From: Deinococcus fonticola
GTDB lineage: Bacteria; Deinococcota; Deinococci; Deinococcales; Deinococcaceae
NCBI RefSeq assembly: GCF_004634215.1
Contig: NZ_SMMH01000034.1
Span: 1-38,789, forward strand
Length of the DNA stretch: 38,789 nt
Reading direction: 5' to 3'
The position numbers and the translations under genes were made by a program. This document shows, piece by piece, positions 1-8,205 of this stretch (its first letter is position 1; the number at the start of each line of letters is the position of its first letter). A model generated the notes under the pieces. The model saw only the letters and a list, made by a program, of their open reading frames with translations, did not search any database and was not told the DNA's origin.

Positions 1-21
1 CTTGCGCAGTAAGGCGATAGG

Positions 22-55
22 AGGGGGAAGGCAGGACAAATCCTGCCTTCCCCCT
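22..55. terminator. Perfect 15-bp hairpin at the IS left end
   Basis: Bases 22-36 (agggggaaggcagga) pair exactly with 41-55 across a 4-nt loop (caaa). The hairpin lies just past the stop codon of the minus-strand transposase and inside the left inverted end. It may terminate transposase transcription or block read-through across the element. Confidence 0.6.
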
Positions 56-65
56 GTTTAGTCGT

Positions 66-954
66 TCAGGCCATCTGAGTTTGCTGCTGTGCTTTCCAGC
101 GTAAGTTCACTAATCCAGCGACACAGCCCCAAATCAGTCCATGATGTTTGTCCCTGTTGCGGAAAAATTCCTTACAGGAGCGGAACTTTTTTATCCGACA
201 GATCGCATTTTCGGCTGCAATTCTGACCTTTGAGATCTGACGGTTCAGCTCTCGTTCCTCAGTTGTCAGGTCCCCTCCCTTAGGCCGTTTTTTGGGGACG
301 ATCGTTTCATGCTCTGGATAGATCTTGTCTAACCCCGTATACCCACGGTCGCCCCATAGGCGAACGCCCGGATGTACATGCTTGACCAGCCGAGATTTCC
401 GTAACAGCTTCATGTCGTGGACGCGACCGCGAGCGGTCGCACTCAGGTGCATGATCTCTCCTTCTGGTGTCACCGCAACCTGCACCTTGAGCGTGTGGGT
501 TCCCTTTTTCACGCTGTAATACCGCTTCTCATCTTTGGGTCTCCCCACCGGCTTCTGGCTCGGCGTCTTCACCTTTTTGACTTTGGGCTGCCCACGAGGT
601 TGTTCTGTTCCATCCACGATTAAGTCCGTCAGTTCAGGGAAAACTTCCAGAAACTCCTCGATGGAACGGATCTTTCGCGGTTTCTTCGTTCCCTTTTTAG
701 GCAACTCATCTGGCTTGGTCTGAAGGGTACGGGGTCGACGGGGAGCAGGCAGAGCCTGCTCTAGGAGGGGCAGATAGGTATGAATGTTGCGGCAGATGTT
801 GGCTTCGTCCAGGTCGAAGAGAATGCCTAAAACATGCATCGTGAAGGTACTGGCGGAGATAGAGCAGCGTGCAGAGCAGGCGTTCTTCACCTTGGAGCTT
901 GAACTGGTTTCCACCGCCAACCGCTCGGATGCGTGTCGGCCTCAGGAGAGAAGC
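66..954 (-). pseudogene. IS5-family (DDE_Tnp_4-like) transposase, 5'-truncated and frameshifted
   Basis: The C-terminal reading (66 to about 845) encodes the DDE core: LIVDGTEQP supplies the first Asp, WGDRGYTG the second, and [12 protein letters not shown] the Glu with its spaced basic residues. Upstream homology continues in another frame, where [17 protein letters not shown] then LLYLRQY precede [11 protein letters not shown]. One extra base near 846 therefore breaks the frame. The upstream frame meets a stop at 955-957, exactly where the IS630-type sequence starts, so roughly the first 35-40 residues of a normal protein are missing. Truncation plus frameshift argue for a dead gene. The family call rests on the DDE_4-like motifs and is fairly secure; the exact IS subgroup is not. 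Confidence 0.75.
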
Positions 955-1745
955 CTAAAGCGGAGTATTCGTCTGCTGGCAGACAAAGCGGTCGAACTCC
1001 AGCTTGTTGAGGGCATTGCGCCGTCAACGGTGTTCTACATGTTGAAAAAAACGAAGTCCAGCCGCACCGCAAAAAGCAGTGGTGCATCGCGCAACTGACC
1101 GCGCGATTTCTGTGCGAGATGGAACGGGTGCTGGACGTGTACATGCGACCCTATGACGAGCAGAATCCCGTGTTGTGCTTCGATGAACAGCCCTGCTTTC
1201 TGATCGGCGACAAACTGGCCCCGGTTCCCATGGAACCGGGTAAGGTCGCCAGGCAAGACTACGAGTATCAGCGTTTCGGGAGTGCCGTCGTGCTCCTGGC
1301 CGTTGAACCGCTGACCGGGCGACGCTTCGTCAAAGTTTGTGCCCGCAGAACAGCGGAAGAGTACACCGAATTCATGCAGGAACTGGAACGAGCCTATCCG
1401 CAGGCGGCACGCATCACCCTCGTTCAGGACAATCTGAACACTCATCATGGCTCCAGTTTTTACAAGTGGTTGCCGCCAGAAGCCGCTCACCGACTGGTGA
1501 ACCGCTTCGAATGGATCTATACCCCAAAGCATGCCTCATGGCTGAATATGGCCGAGCTTGAATTCAGTGCGCTTCAACGACAATGCCTGAAGCGGCGTAT
1601 TCCTACCCTCGAACGACTTCGGGACGAAGTTGAATGCTGGGTGAGCGCCCGAAATGCAGCGGGGGTAAAGATCAATTGGCAATTCTCGACCCAGGATGCC
1701 CGTCGCAGCTTTGGTAGGCACTATCAAGCTATCCGAATTAATTGA
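955..1745 (+). pseudogene. IS630-family transposase, N-terminus missing, two frames joined at an A7 run
   Basis: The frame starting at 955 gives SIRLLADKAVELQLVEGI..STVFYMLKK, which matches the middle of IS630 transposases. The frame continuing from about 1050 gives NEVQPHRKKQWC and then the DDE catalytic part: CFDEQP (Asp), LVQDNLNTHH (Asp), WLNMAELE (Glu), ending at 1745. The frames meet at seven adenines (1045-1051), where a -1 shift restores the protein. The N-terminal helix-turn-helix half, about 80 residues in relatives, is absent because the sequence left of 955 belongs to the IS5-type element. The A7 junction could be decay or a natural slippage site of the parent IS. As it stands the gene cannot make a whole transposase. 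Confidence 0.75.
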
Positions 1746-1825
1746 ACGCTGTACTAGCTGCTCTGGGCCTTACTGCGCAATAGGTCTTGAGTCAAGCTGT
1801 CCTTTTTGCCGCTCAGTACTTAACC

Positions 1826-3034
1826 CTAGCCACTTACCGCACCCACCACCGCGCACGCCACCACCACGGCCCACGCGGGAGCCTTTCCGGCCGTCAGCGC
1901 GGCGTAGGCCACCAGCGCCAGCGCGAGTTGTGGCGCAGTGTGAATGGCCGACGTGAACACCGGGTCGTACAGGGCGGCCAATAGCAGCCCCACCACGCCA
2001 GCATTGAGCCCGGTGAGGGCGCGGCGTGTGTCGGGGCGCCCGGACAGGGCCGACCAGAAGGGGAGAGCGCCGATCATCAGCAGGAGGCCCGGCAGGAAAA
2101 TCATCACCGTGGCCAGTAGGGCTCCCAGCAGGGGACTGAAACTTGTTTGTGCGGCCCCCAGATACGAGGCGAAGGTGAAGAGCGGCCCCGGCACGGCGTT
2201 CGCGGCCCCGTACCCGGCGATGAACGTGTCGGCGCTCAGGAACTGCGGAACGAACCCGGCCTGCAAAAGCGGCAGCACCACGTGTCCCCCGCCGAACACC
2301 AGGGCCCCGGCGCGGTAGACCGTGTCGGCCAGGGCGAATTCGGCTCCCAGAGGACGCAGTAGAGGAAGGCCCAGCAGCAGCACGCCGAAGGTCACCAGCA
2401 GCATCAGCCCGCTCCGGCGTGAAATTCCGGCTTGCAGGCCAGCCGTCTTCGCTGTGCCGGCTGCGGGAAGAAATCGCCATCCGGTGACTCCGCACAGCAC
2501 CAGGGCCAGCACCTGCGCCCACGCGCCCGGCCACACCAGCAGGAACGCCGCCGTTCCCAGCGCCAGCGCGGTTTTGACTCGGCCCGGCTCGCCTTCCGCG
2601 CTCACCAGGGTGTGCCACATGCCGGCCACCGCCTGCGCCACCACCGCCACCGCCGCGATCTTCAGACCAGTCAACCAGCCCGCGTTGCCCACATCGCCCA
2701 GGCGCGTGACCAGCAGCGCAAACGCCACCATCAGCAGCACACTGGGCAGCGTGAAACCCGTCCACGCCGCCAAAGCCCCCGGCCAGCCGCCCAGCATGAA
2801 GCCGGTGGCGAACCCCACCTGACTGCTGGCCGGGCCGGGCAGGAACTGCGCCAGCGCCACCGTGTCCGCGTACTGCTCGTCCGAAAGCCACTTGCGGCGC
2901 TCGACGAACTCCGCGCGGTAGAACCCCAGGTGCGCCACCGGGCCGCCAAAGGAGGTCAGGCCCAGTTTCAGGAAGGTCGTGAAAAGGTCAGCGACGGGAA
3001 CGCGCACGCCCTCAGGGTAAGGGGTTTTCGTCAA
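1826..3034 (-). CDS. chrA: Chromate transporter, ChrA (CHR) family
   Basis: This 402-residue membrane protein has the two homologous halves of long-chain CHR transporters. The N-terminal half carries FLKLGLTSFGGPVAHLGF and FLPGPASSQVGF. The second half carries GALVFGGGHVVLPLL and NAVPGPLFTFASYLGA. About ten hydrophobic segments follow these motifs. The family is known for chromate efflux driven by ion gradients, although many members have no tested substrate. The start shown is TTG, overlapping the upstream acetyltransferase by 23 bp; an in-frame GTG at 3007 is an alternative. It is the last gene of a three-gene minus-strand run with overlapping ends, so co-transcription and translational coupling are likely. 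I see no intrinsic terminator between its stop and the IS. Confidence 0.88.
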   Translation of the reverse strand: MTKTPYPEGVRVPVADLFTTFLKLGLTSFGGPVAHLGFYRAEFVERRKWLSDEQYADTVALAQFLPGPASSQVGFATGFMLGGWPGALAAWTGFTLPSVLLMVAFALLVTRLGDVGNAGWLTGLKIAAVAVVAQAVAGMWHTLVSAEGEPGRVKTALALGTAAFLLVWPGAWAQVLALVLCGVTGWRFLPAAGTAKTAGLQAGISRRSGLMLLVTFGVLLLGLPLLRPLGAEFALADTVYRAGALVFGGGHVVLPLLQAGFVPQFLSADTFIAGYGAANAVPGPLFTFASYLGAAQTSFSPLLGALLATVMIFLPGLLLMIGALPFWSALSGRPDTRRALTGLNAGVVGLLLAALYDPVFTSAIHTAPQLALALVAYAALTAGKAPAWAVVVACAVVGAVSG

Positions 3035-3950
3035 GCCGGCGTGCTCCCAACCAGCGTTCCCAGGTCACCCACATCGGCTCGGCCAGGTAGCCCAGGCGGG
3101 TATTCACACGCAACATGGGCAGGTTCAGCACGGTGCCGCCCGTTGCGGCGTGCGTGTAGCCGCTGTTCTTTGCCCAGTGCAGCGCGTGCGCTTTGAGCAG
3201 GGTCGCCAGTCCTCTGGAGCGGTGAGCCGGGTGCGTGGCCGTGAATTCACTCTCGACTTCCGGCCCCCGCCCCTTGCGGTTCCCCAGGGTCAGGCGCGTC
3301 AGGGCCACGATTTCCTGCTTATGCCGCACGACGAAGGCCCTTTCCTCTCGTTGAATCATGCTTCGCAGACCCTTCAGATCAAGCTGATCCGGCGTCGTGG
3401 TGGGGTTGCGCGGCATGGCCCGTTCACCCTGCCGGTGAAGCTGATAAAGGGCGGCCCACTCGCTTTCCGGGGCCTCATTGTCCCACCGCTCGACCTCATA
3501 CCCTTGCAGAAAAAGCTGTTCGTCCAGGGCGCGGAACCGCTCGAAATCGAAGGCCCTCAGATTCAGGTGTGCGCCCCAGGACTGCCAGGCGTGGCGGAAC
3601 CCCGCCGCGTGAAAAAACGCCATCTGCTCGCTGAAGTCCTCGCGGGCGACCCCCAGCAGGCGCGTGAACCCAGCGGGCAGATCGGCCAGCAGCGCCAGAA
3701 AAAGCGGCGTGAACAGCCGCCTGTCTCCGGCCAGGTCGAGGCGCAGGGCATCCGGTGCCCCTTCACCGAAAGGCGAGAGCCGGGCAGTCGCCAGGAGTTC
3801 ACCGTTCTGAACGGCCACCAGTCGCCGCCTGTGCGGGTCTTCGCTTTCCCGGAATTGCTCTGCACCATACACCCACTGACCGCGCACGCTTTCGGTCACC
3901 AGTCTCGCCACCTCCTGCGCGTCGGCATGCTGGAAGGGGCGCACTTTCAC
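3012..3950 (-). CDS. GNAT-family N-acetyltransferase (second of tandem pair)
   Basis: The predicted protein has 312 residues, long enough for two GNAT folds. The C-terminal half has the acetyl-CoA-binding motif A (HPAHRSRGLATLLKAHAL, about residues 240-257), followed by TRLGYLAEPMWVTWERWLG. The N-terminal half (MKVRPFQHADAQEVARLV) looks like the start of a more degenerate GNAT domain. The start is GTG at 3950, sharing GTGA with the stop of the upstream acetyltransferase, so translation is probably coupled. Its own end overlaps chrA. The upstream neighbour has the same size, the same C-terminal motif A and a similar tail, so the two look like old tandem duplicates. The acetyl acceptor is not predictable. 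Confidence 0.8.
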   Translation of the reverse strand: MKVRPFQHADAQEVARLVTESVRGQWVYGAEQFRESEDPHRRRLVAVQNGELLATARLSPFGEGAPDALRLDLAGDRRLFTPLFLALLADLPAGFTRLLGVAREDFSEQMAFFHAAGFRHAWQSWGAHLNLRAFDFERFRALDEQLFLQGYEVERWDNEAPESEWAALYQLHRQGERAMPRNPTTTPDQLDLKGLRSMIQREERAFVVRHKQEIVALTRLTLGNRKGRGPEVESEFTATHPAHRSRGLATLLKAHALHWAKNSGYTHAATGGTVLNLPMLRVNTRLGYLAEPMWVTWERWLGARRLDENPLP

Positions 3951-4855
3951 GCTTCAAGCTCCCAGGCGATCCAGTCCGGTTCGATGTTGGCCCCCAGACG
4001 GCGCAGCACGCCCAGGTAGGCGGCGTCACGCTGGCTGCCGGCGGTATTCAGGAAAGTGATGCCTTGACTTTGCAGGGTGCGGGCCACCTGGGCCAGCAGG
4101 GCAGTGGCCAGGCCGCGCCGGCGGTGCTGCGGGTGAACGATAAGTACGGCATTCCAGGCGTCCAGACGGCCCTTTTCCGGCAGCGCCAGCCCCACCAGCG
4201 TTTCGCCGTGCCAGGCCAGCCAGGCGGCGTTCCACAGGGCGTCCCCGTCCGCCAGGGTGTCGCTGGCCTCAGGAATGGTGGGCGCGGCGCTGATTTTGTC
4301 ATTCCGGGTCAGATCGTACAGCGCCTGAAGCCGGGGATCGTCCTGAAACTTCTGGGCGGGCGTCAGGGTGTAGCCCCGTTCCTGAAGCGAAGTGTCCAGC
4401 TGGCGGGTGCTGGCCTGCCAGGTGTTGAGGTGAAACCCGCCGCCGAAGGTGCGGTGAACCTCGCGGAAACCCAGCGCGCTCAGGTCGGGCAGGTGAGGCA
4501 GGTAATCTTCCCGGACGCTGAGCCACAAGTGCGGGCGCCCGGCCGCGCGGGCGGCTTCCTGCTGGGAGATCAGCAGCTGCCGCGCGGTGTCGTCGGCCAG
4601 GTGATCGGGGTGTAGAGAGAGGCTCACCCAGGCGTGTGTGGGGTGAAAGTCCGGCAGCCACAGCGAGGCCAACCCGATGATCCAACCCGCCGTTTCACTG
4701 ATGACATAACCGTGCCCGGCCTTGCTGAAGGTCTGGGCCAGTTGCTCGGCGGTGCGTCTGAAGTGCGGTTCCTGGGTGGCGTTGTGCAGCAGGGCGGCCA
4801 GATAGGCGTCCCTCGCCTCGGCGGTTCGGATGGCGGGTGCGGCGAGGTGGGTCAT
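3947..4855 (-). CDS. GNAT-family N-acetyltransferase (first of tandem pair)
   Basis: This 302-residue protein starts at MTHLAAPAIRTAEARDAYLA. A longer reading to 4996 exists, but its first 47 residues look non-coding. The C-terminal GNAT motif A is VHPQHRRRGLATALLAQV, followed by NTAGSQRDAAYLGVLRRLG, the usual beta-5/alpha-4 region. A weaker N-terminal repeat (ISETAGWIIGLASLWLPDF, SLHPDHLADDTARQLL) suggests a double-GNAT architecture. The sequence CAAGAT lies 6 nt before the ATG and may act as the -10 of a leaderless transcript. It is the first gene of the minus-strand set with the second GNAT and chrA. The substrate is unknown. Confidence 0.8.
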   Translation of the reverse strand: MTHLAAPAIRTAEARDAYLAALLHNATQEPHFRRTAEQLAQTFSKAGHGYVISETAGWIIGLASLWLPDFHPTHAWVSLSLHPDHLADDTARQLLISQQEAARAAGRPHLWLSVREDYLPHLPDLSALGFREVHRTFGGGFHLNTWQASTRQLDTSLQERGYTLTPAQKFQDDPRLQALYDLTRNDKISAAPTIPEASDTLADGDALWNAAWLAWHGETLVGLALPEKGRLDAWNAVLIVHPQHRRRGLATALLAQVARTLQSQGITFLNTAGSQRDAAYLGVLRRLGANIEPDWIAWELEA

Positions 4856-5014
4856 GCCGTCATCTTGCCGTGGAGACAAGCAAAAGGCGAATGGGCCCAC
4901 TAGGCCAGATGGCTTAAGCGGAGTATGCATTTGTGCCCAGGTTTCACTTGATGTCACCAGGCGCCGAAATGGATCGATCTCCCTTCTCATAATCAAGTCA
5001 TATTCACAGAAGGC

Positions 5015-5043
5015 TTGACAGGATTACGTATCGGGCGTATTCT
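5015..5043 (+). promoter_or_regulatory. Consensus sigma-70-type promoter
   Basis: TTGACA (5015-5020), a 17-bp spacer and TATTCT (5038-5043) form a near-perfect vegetative promoter. Transcription would begin near 5050, about 170 bp before the likely start of the first regulator gene. Confidence 0.75.
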
Positions 5044-5117
5044 GTTTTTACCGGAATGAGGATGCCGTTGGTGCAACCGCAGGTCAGACCGGAGAGACCA
5101 TTCGACAGATCTTCCCT

Positions 5118-5148
5118 GAAAGGCCCTGGACGTTTCCACGGGCCTTTC
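5118..5148 (+). terminator. Intrinsic hairpin in the leader: attenuator or end of a small RNA
   Basis: GAAAGGCCC (5118-5126) pairs perfectly with GGGCCTTTC (5140-5148) and is followed by the T-rich stretch tccctttgtttcctc. It lies about 70 nt downstream of the predicted start site and before the coding region. It should stop some transcripts, giving either an RNA of about 100 nt or a conditional leader. Confidence 0.6.
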
Positions 5149-5220
5149 TCCCTTTGTTTCCTCACTTCCCAATCCTTCATTAATGTGAGAAAGGGTGCAT
5201 TTGCGCGTGATGGTCACATA

Positions 5221-6540
5221 ATGAAACGAAGTCACGACGTTTCAAGCCATGGGAAGGTCTGTGTGAACAGCGCAGTGGCAACATCAAAACCACCCCCGGT
5301 TCTGACGGTTCAACTCGTCAAGGACACCTTCACGCTGTGCCTGGCCCACGAACCGCTGGCCCTGCCTCACAAGTGGGTGATCTTCTACACGCTGCTGGCC
5401 GTCAACCACAACCGACACATCAGCACCGACGAGGTGTGCGACCACCACCCCTGGAGCCGCCTGACCCCCGACATCGCCGGGCGTGACCTGTGGCGCTTTA
5501 CCCGCAAGCACGAGGAGCGCTACTTCGGGCGGCGTGTCACCCACAGCCCTACCCGCCAGGCCACCAAACTCTTCACGCTGCTGCCCGAAGTCACCGCCCA
5601 CCTGACTTTTTACCCGGATCAGGCCACGGTGTCCGATCACCTGCGGTCGCTGCGGCAACACCGTAATCAGGTGGCCATGCAGCTCAGCGAATGCACCCTG
5701 CTGCTGCAGGGCGGGCTGATCAGCCAGGCCCTGGGGCGCCTGCAACACCTGAGAACCCAGCCGCTGAACATCAACGACCTGGCCCACACCGAAACCCTGA
5801 TCACCATGTGCCTGCACGAGTTGCACGGCGCAGAGGGCACCGCTGGGCAGGTGCCGGTGCTGCAACACCTGCTGCGGGCCAGCGGCCTGAACCGCCTCAA
5901 CCGCGCCCGCCTGCTGATTCGCCTGGCCCGCCAGGCCACCCTCAGCGCCCAGTACGCCGAGGCCCACGGGTACTTCGAGCAGTTGCGTCAGGCGCTGCTG
6001 CCCGAAGACGGCGTCGAGTACTGCTGGTACCACGTGAATTACGGCCTGTACCTGCGCCGCACCGGGCACCTGCAGGAAGCCATGCACCACCAGCGCCTGG
6101 CCCACGACACCGCTCAGATCGCGCAGTGGTGGCACGGCGTGTTCGCCGCCAGCTATAACATGGCCATGATGCATCTGAGCGCCCACGAGCAGGCCCCCCC
6201 TGCCGGCAAACCCCGGCACCTGACGCAGGCCTTCGACTGGGCCATGCGGGCCTACTCCACCGCCGTCCTGACCCGGCAACCCGTGGCGCTGGCCGACACG
6301 TCGGTGCTGCTGGGGCTGATCGAGGGACGGCGCGGGCACCTGCCCGAAGCCCGCCACTGGTTGCGGCATTCGCAGTACCGCCTGCCCGATACCGGGGAAC
6401 ACTACCCCAGCGATCAGGTGGTCTACGCCGAGCTGGCCCGCATCGAGAGCACTGCCGGGAATCACTTCCTGGCCCAGTGGGCCAGCGAGACCGCCGAGCG
6501 GCATGAGGCCCTTCACCCCTTCCCGGACGTGACCCCATGA
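5221..6540 (+). CDS. Winged-helix-like/TPR regulator, first of pair (unknown function)
   Basis: The 439-residue protein begins with a compact domain (about residues 30-135: LTVQLVKDTFTLCLAHEPLALPHKW split into beta strands, then DEVCDHHPWSRL and DIAGRDLWRFTRKHEERYFG) laid out like an OmpR/SARP-type winged helix. An all-helical region of TPR-like hairpins follows, for example YAEAHGYFEQLRQALL, HVNYGLYLRRTGHLQEAM and YAELARIESTAGNHFLA. No signal peptide or membrane span is visible. The reading frame is open up to 5056, but that stretch contains the hairpin and looks non-coding. GTG at 5263, preceded by GGGAAGG, is an alternative start. The stop overlaps the next gene by ATGA, so the two are probably co-translated. 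Function is inferred from the fold pattern only. Confidence 0.6.
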   Translation: MKRSHDVSSHGKVCVNSAVATSKPPPVLTVQLVKDTFTLCLAHEPLALPHKWVIFYTLLAVNHNRHISTDEVCDHHPWSRLTPDIAGRDLWRFTRKHEERYFGRRVTHSPTRQATKLFTLLPEVTAHLTFYPDQATVSDHLRSLRQHRNQVAMQLSECTLLLQGGLISQALGRLQHLRTQPLNINDLAHTETLITMCLHELHGAEGTAGQVPVLQHLLRASGLNRLNRARLLIRLARQATLSAQYAEAHGYFEQLRQALLPEDGVEYCWYHVNYGLYLRRTGHLQEAMHHQRLAHDTAQIAQWWHGVFAASYNMAMMHLSAHEQAPPAGKPRHLTQAFDWAMRAYSTAVLTRQPVALADTSVLLGLIEGRRGHLPEARHWLRHSQYRLPDTGEHYPSDQVVYAELARIESTAGNHFLAQWASETAERHEALHPFPDVTP

Positions 6541-8087
6541 ACGCCCCGGATTTGCACCTCTACCTGTTTGGTTCCCCTGCCCTGCGCCGTGCCAGTGACC
6601 AGCAAATCGTCCCCTGCACCACCAACGCACTGCGCCTGCTGGCAGTACTGGCCCTGGACGGCCCACAATCCCGGCTGAACGTGGCTGACCTGCTCTGGGA
6701 CGCCCCGACCAGCCGCGCCCTGCACAACCTGCGCATGACTCTGTATCAACTGAGGCGCACCCTGGCCGAACACGTCAGTGTTCTGCAAGAGAATGGTGGT
6801 CTGCTGGCCCTTGACCTGCAATACGTCCAGGTGGATGCCCGGCACGGCGCGCAGGCCAGTGCGTTCGGACGCCCGGAATTTATGGCCGGGCACCGCACAC
6901 GCGGCAGTGAACGCTGGCTGGAATGGGCCAATCAACACGAAGAAAAACTACAAAAATACATGCCCGAACCAGTCCCGACACCACAGATTGATCTCGCTCT
7001 GACACAGGCCATCCCAACAGGAGTGCCCAGGAGCCAGCTCACGCCTGCTTTGTCCATCTCCGTCCCCCCAACCCAACAGGGCCAAGCCACCACACCGCGA
7101 CCCACTTCAACTTCCTCAACAGGTTCAGGTCGGGGCCGCCCCGGCAGTCTCTCCCTGCTCTACGCTCTGGACGCCGCTGCTGAAATGGACTCAGGGCAGT
7201 ACCACGTGGCGGCTCAAGCGGCCCAGTACGCCCTGAACCTCTGCCCCACCGGCGAAGGAGCGGCCCTGGCGCACGACACCCTGGCCTATATTGCTCTGGA
7301 TAACGACGAATTCCAGGCGGCCATCCAGCACGTCAAGCAGGGCTTCCAGGCTCACACCGACCCGCCCTGGGAACTGTTTTACACCGCCGCCAGCCTGGCG
7401 GACATGCAAGGCCAGTACGCTCGCGCTGAACAACTGACCATGCAAGGACTCAAAGTTCTCCGGCCGCACTCCTCACCCGCGCTGTTGCAAGCCGTGACCG
7501 CCAGCACCTACGACACTCGCGGGGATTTTGTAACGGCTCGCCGCTGGCACGAATGGGCACTGGAATCCGCTCGTCACTGGCCCCGCCCACAGCAACACTG
7601 CGGTGTCGTGACCTTCTACTTATGGCACCTCAATGCCACCCAGGACATCACCCGTACCCATGCACTGGGCCTGGAGGCCCTTGACCTGGGGCAATTCACC
7701 ATGACTCCCTACGTTCATAACTCACTGGGAACCGCTGCGCTGCTGCGCCACGAACCCGAACTGGCCCTTCAGCACCTGTCGCCACAAACGCACCACACTG
7801 GCACCGTTCAGATCATTGCCCTGACCAAGAGCGCCCTGGCCTACCACGCCCTCGGTGCAAGCGAGCAGGCGCACGCCTGCCTGAGCGCCAGCGAACCCCT
7901 GGCTGCCCATAATGAAGATGGACGCGCTCACTATGAATGGGCCGTAGCAGCACTCACCATAGGTCACCACGAGTACCTGTCCCGCGCCACCCGTATGGTA
8001 CAAGGCCAGGTCACCAACGACTCTGTGCTGGTGAAACGCTACCACCGCTTGGTACAAGACCTGCAACAACCCCGCCGTCTAAATTGA
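6537..8087 (+). CDS. SARP/BTAD-like regulator with TPR domain, second of pair
   Basis: This 516-residue protein opens with a SARP-type DNA-binding domain: LHLYLFGSPALRR, then NALRLLAVLALDGPQSRLNVADLLW, then ALHNLRMTLYQLRRTLAEH (about residues 5-85). Residues about 145-200 form a Pro/Thr/Ser-rich linker ending GSGRGRPGS. The rest is TPR-like (AAQAAQYALNLCPTGEGAALAHDTLAYIAL; AIQHVKQGF; YARAEQLTMQGLKVL), resembling the bacterial transcriptional activation domain region. No ATPase domain is present, unlike large SARP-LAL proteins. It overlaps the upstream TPR gene by four bases and sits 118 bp before the beta-helix lipoprotein, which it may control. Confidence 0.7.
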   Translation: MNAPDLHLYLFGSPALRRASDQQIVPCTTNALRLLAVLALDGPQSRLNVADLLWDAPTSRALHNLRMTLYQLRRTLAEHVSVLQENGGLLALDLQYVQVDARHGAQASAFGRPEFMAGHRTRGSERWLEWANQHEEKLQKYMPEPVPTPQIDLALTQAIPTGVPRSQLTPALSISVPPTQQGQATTPRPTSTSSTGSGRGRPGSLSLLYALDAAAEMDSGQYHVAAQAAQYALNLCPTGEGAALAHDTLAYIALDNDEFQAAIQHVKQGFQAHTDPPWELFYTAASLADMQGQYARAEQLTMQGLKVLRPHSSPALLQAVTASTYDTRGDFVTARRWHEWALESARHWPRPQQHCGVVTFYLWHLNATQDITRTHALGLEALDLGQFTMTPYVHNSLGTAALLRHEPELALQHLSPQTHHTGTVQIIALTKSALAYHALGASEQAHACLSASEPLAAHNEDGRAHYEWAVAALTIGHHEYLSRATRMVQGQVTNDSVLVKRYHRLVQDLQQPRRLN

Positions 8088-8114
8088 CGCCCTGTATTGA
8101 CGCTGAATTGACGC
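8083..8114 (+). repeat. Three direct copies of ATTGACGC
   Basis: ATTGACGC occurs at 8083-8090, 8096-8103 and 8107-8114 (start spacing 13 and 11 bp). The first copy overlaps the last codon and stop of the SARP-like gene; all lie just before the lipoprotein gene. The near-helical spacing fits a regulator binding array, which is inference. Confidence 0.5.
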
Positions 8115-8137
8115 TTCATTCTTCACACTCTGCTCAC

Positions 8138-8188
8138 CTTCAAAGCACGGGCGGGCGTTCAAACCCTCCGTTCGTCCGCACTTTGAAG
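8138..8188 (+). promoter_or_regulatory. Inverted repeat in the lipoprotein leader
   Basis: CTTCAAAG (8138-8145) and CTTTGAAG (8181-8188) are perfect inverted copies. They are 35 nt apart and end immediately before the AGGGAGG ribosome-binding site of the lipoprotein gene. This could be an operator or an mRNA stem that influences translation. Confidence 0.4.
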
Positions 8189-8205
8189 GCAGAGGGAGGT
8201 TCACC

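Larger units (their letters stand above)
2..1780. mobile_element. Chimeric insertion sequence (IS5-type + IS630-type remnants) with 14-bp inverted ends
   Basis: Bases 2-15 (ttgcgcagtaaggc) are the exact reverse complement of 1767-1780. Between them lie a 5'-truncated IS5-type transposase on the minus strand (66 to about 954) and a 5'-truncated IS630-type transposase on the plus strand (about 955-1745). The two fragments meet head to head at about 950-957. The matching ends suggest that one element was invaded by another and then lost the region encoding the N-terminus, while both tips survived. Only one base lies left of the left tip, so a target duplication cannot be tested. Neither transposase looks functional, so the unit could move only by trans action. 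Confidence 0.7.

Noticed and set aside
1786..1796. Palindrome CTTGAGTCAAG beside the IS right end as a target duplication
   Set aside because: There is no left flank in the window to compare, and the palindrome alone does not show a duplication.
5056..5220. N-terminal extension of the first regulator from ATG 5056
   Set aside because: It would translate through the terminator-like hairpin, and its residues do not look like a domain; later starts fit better.
5284..6666. Long minus-strand reading (460 codons) opposite the TPR regulators
   Set aside because: The protein is Gly/Gln/Val-rich with no domain, and the plus strand has clear TPR homology and gene overlap. It is a GC-driven shadow.
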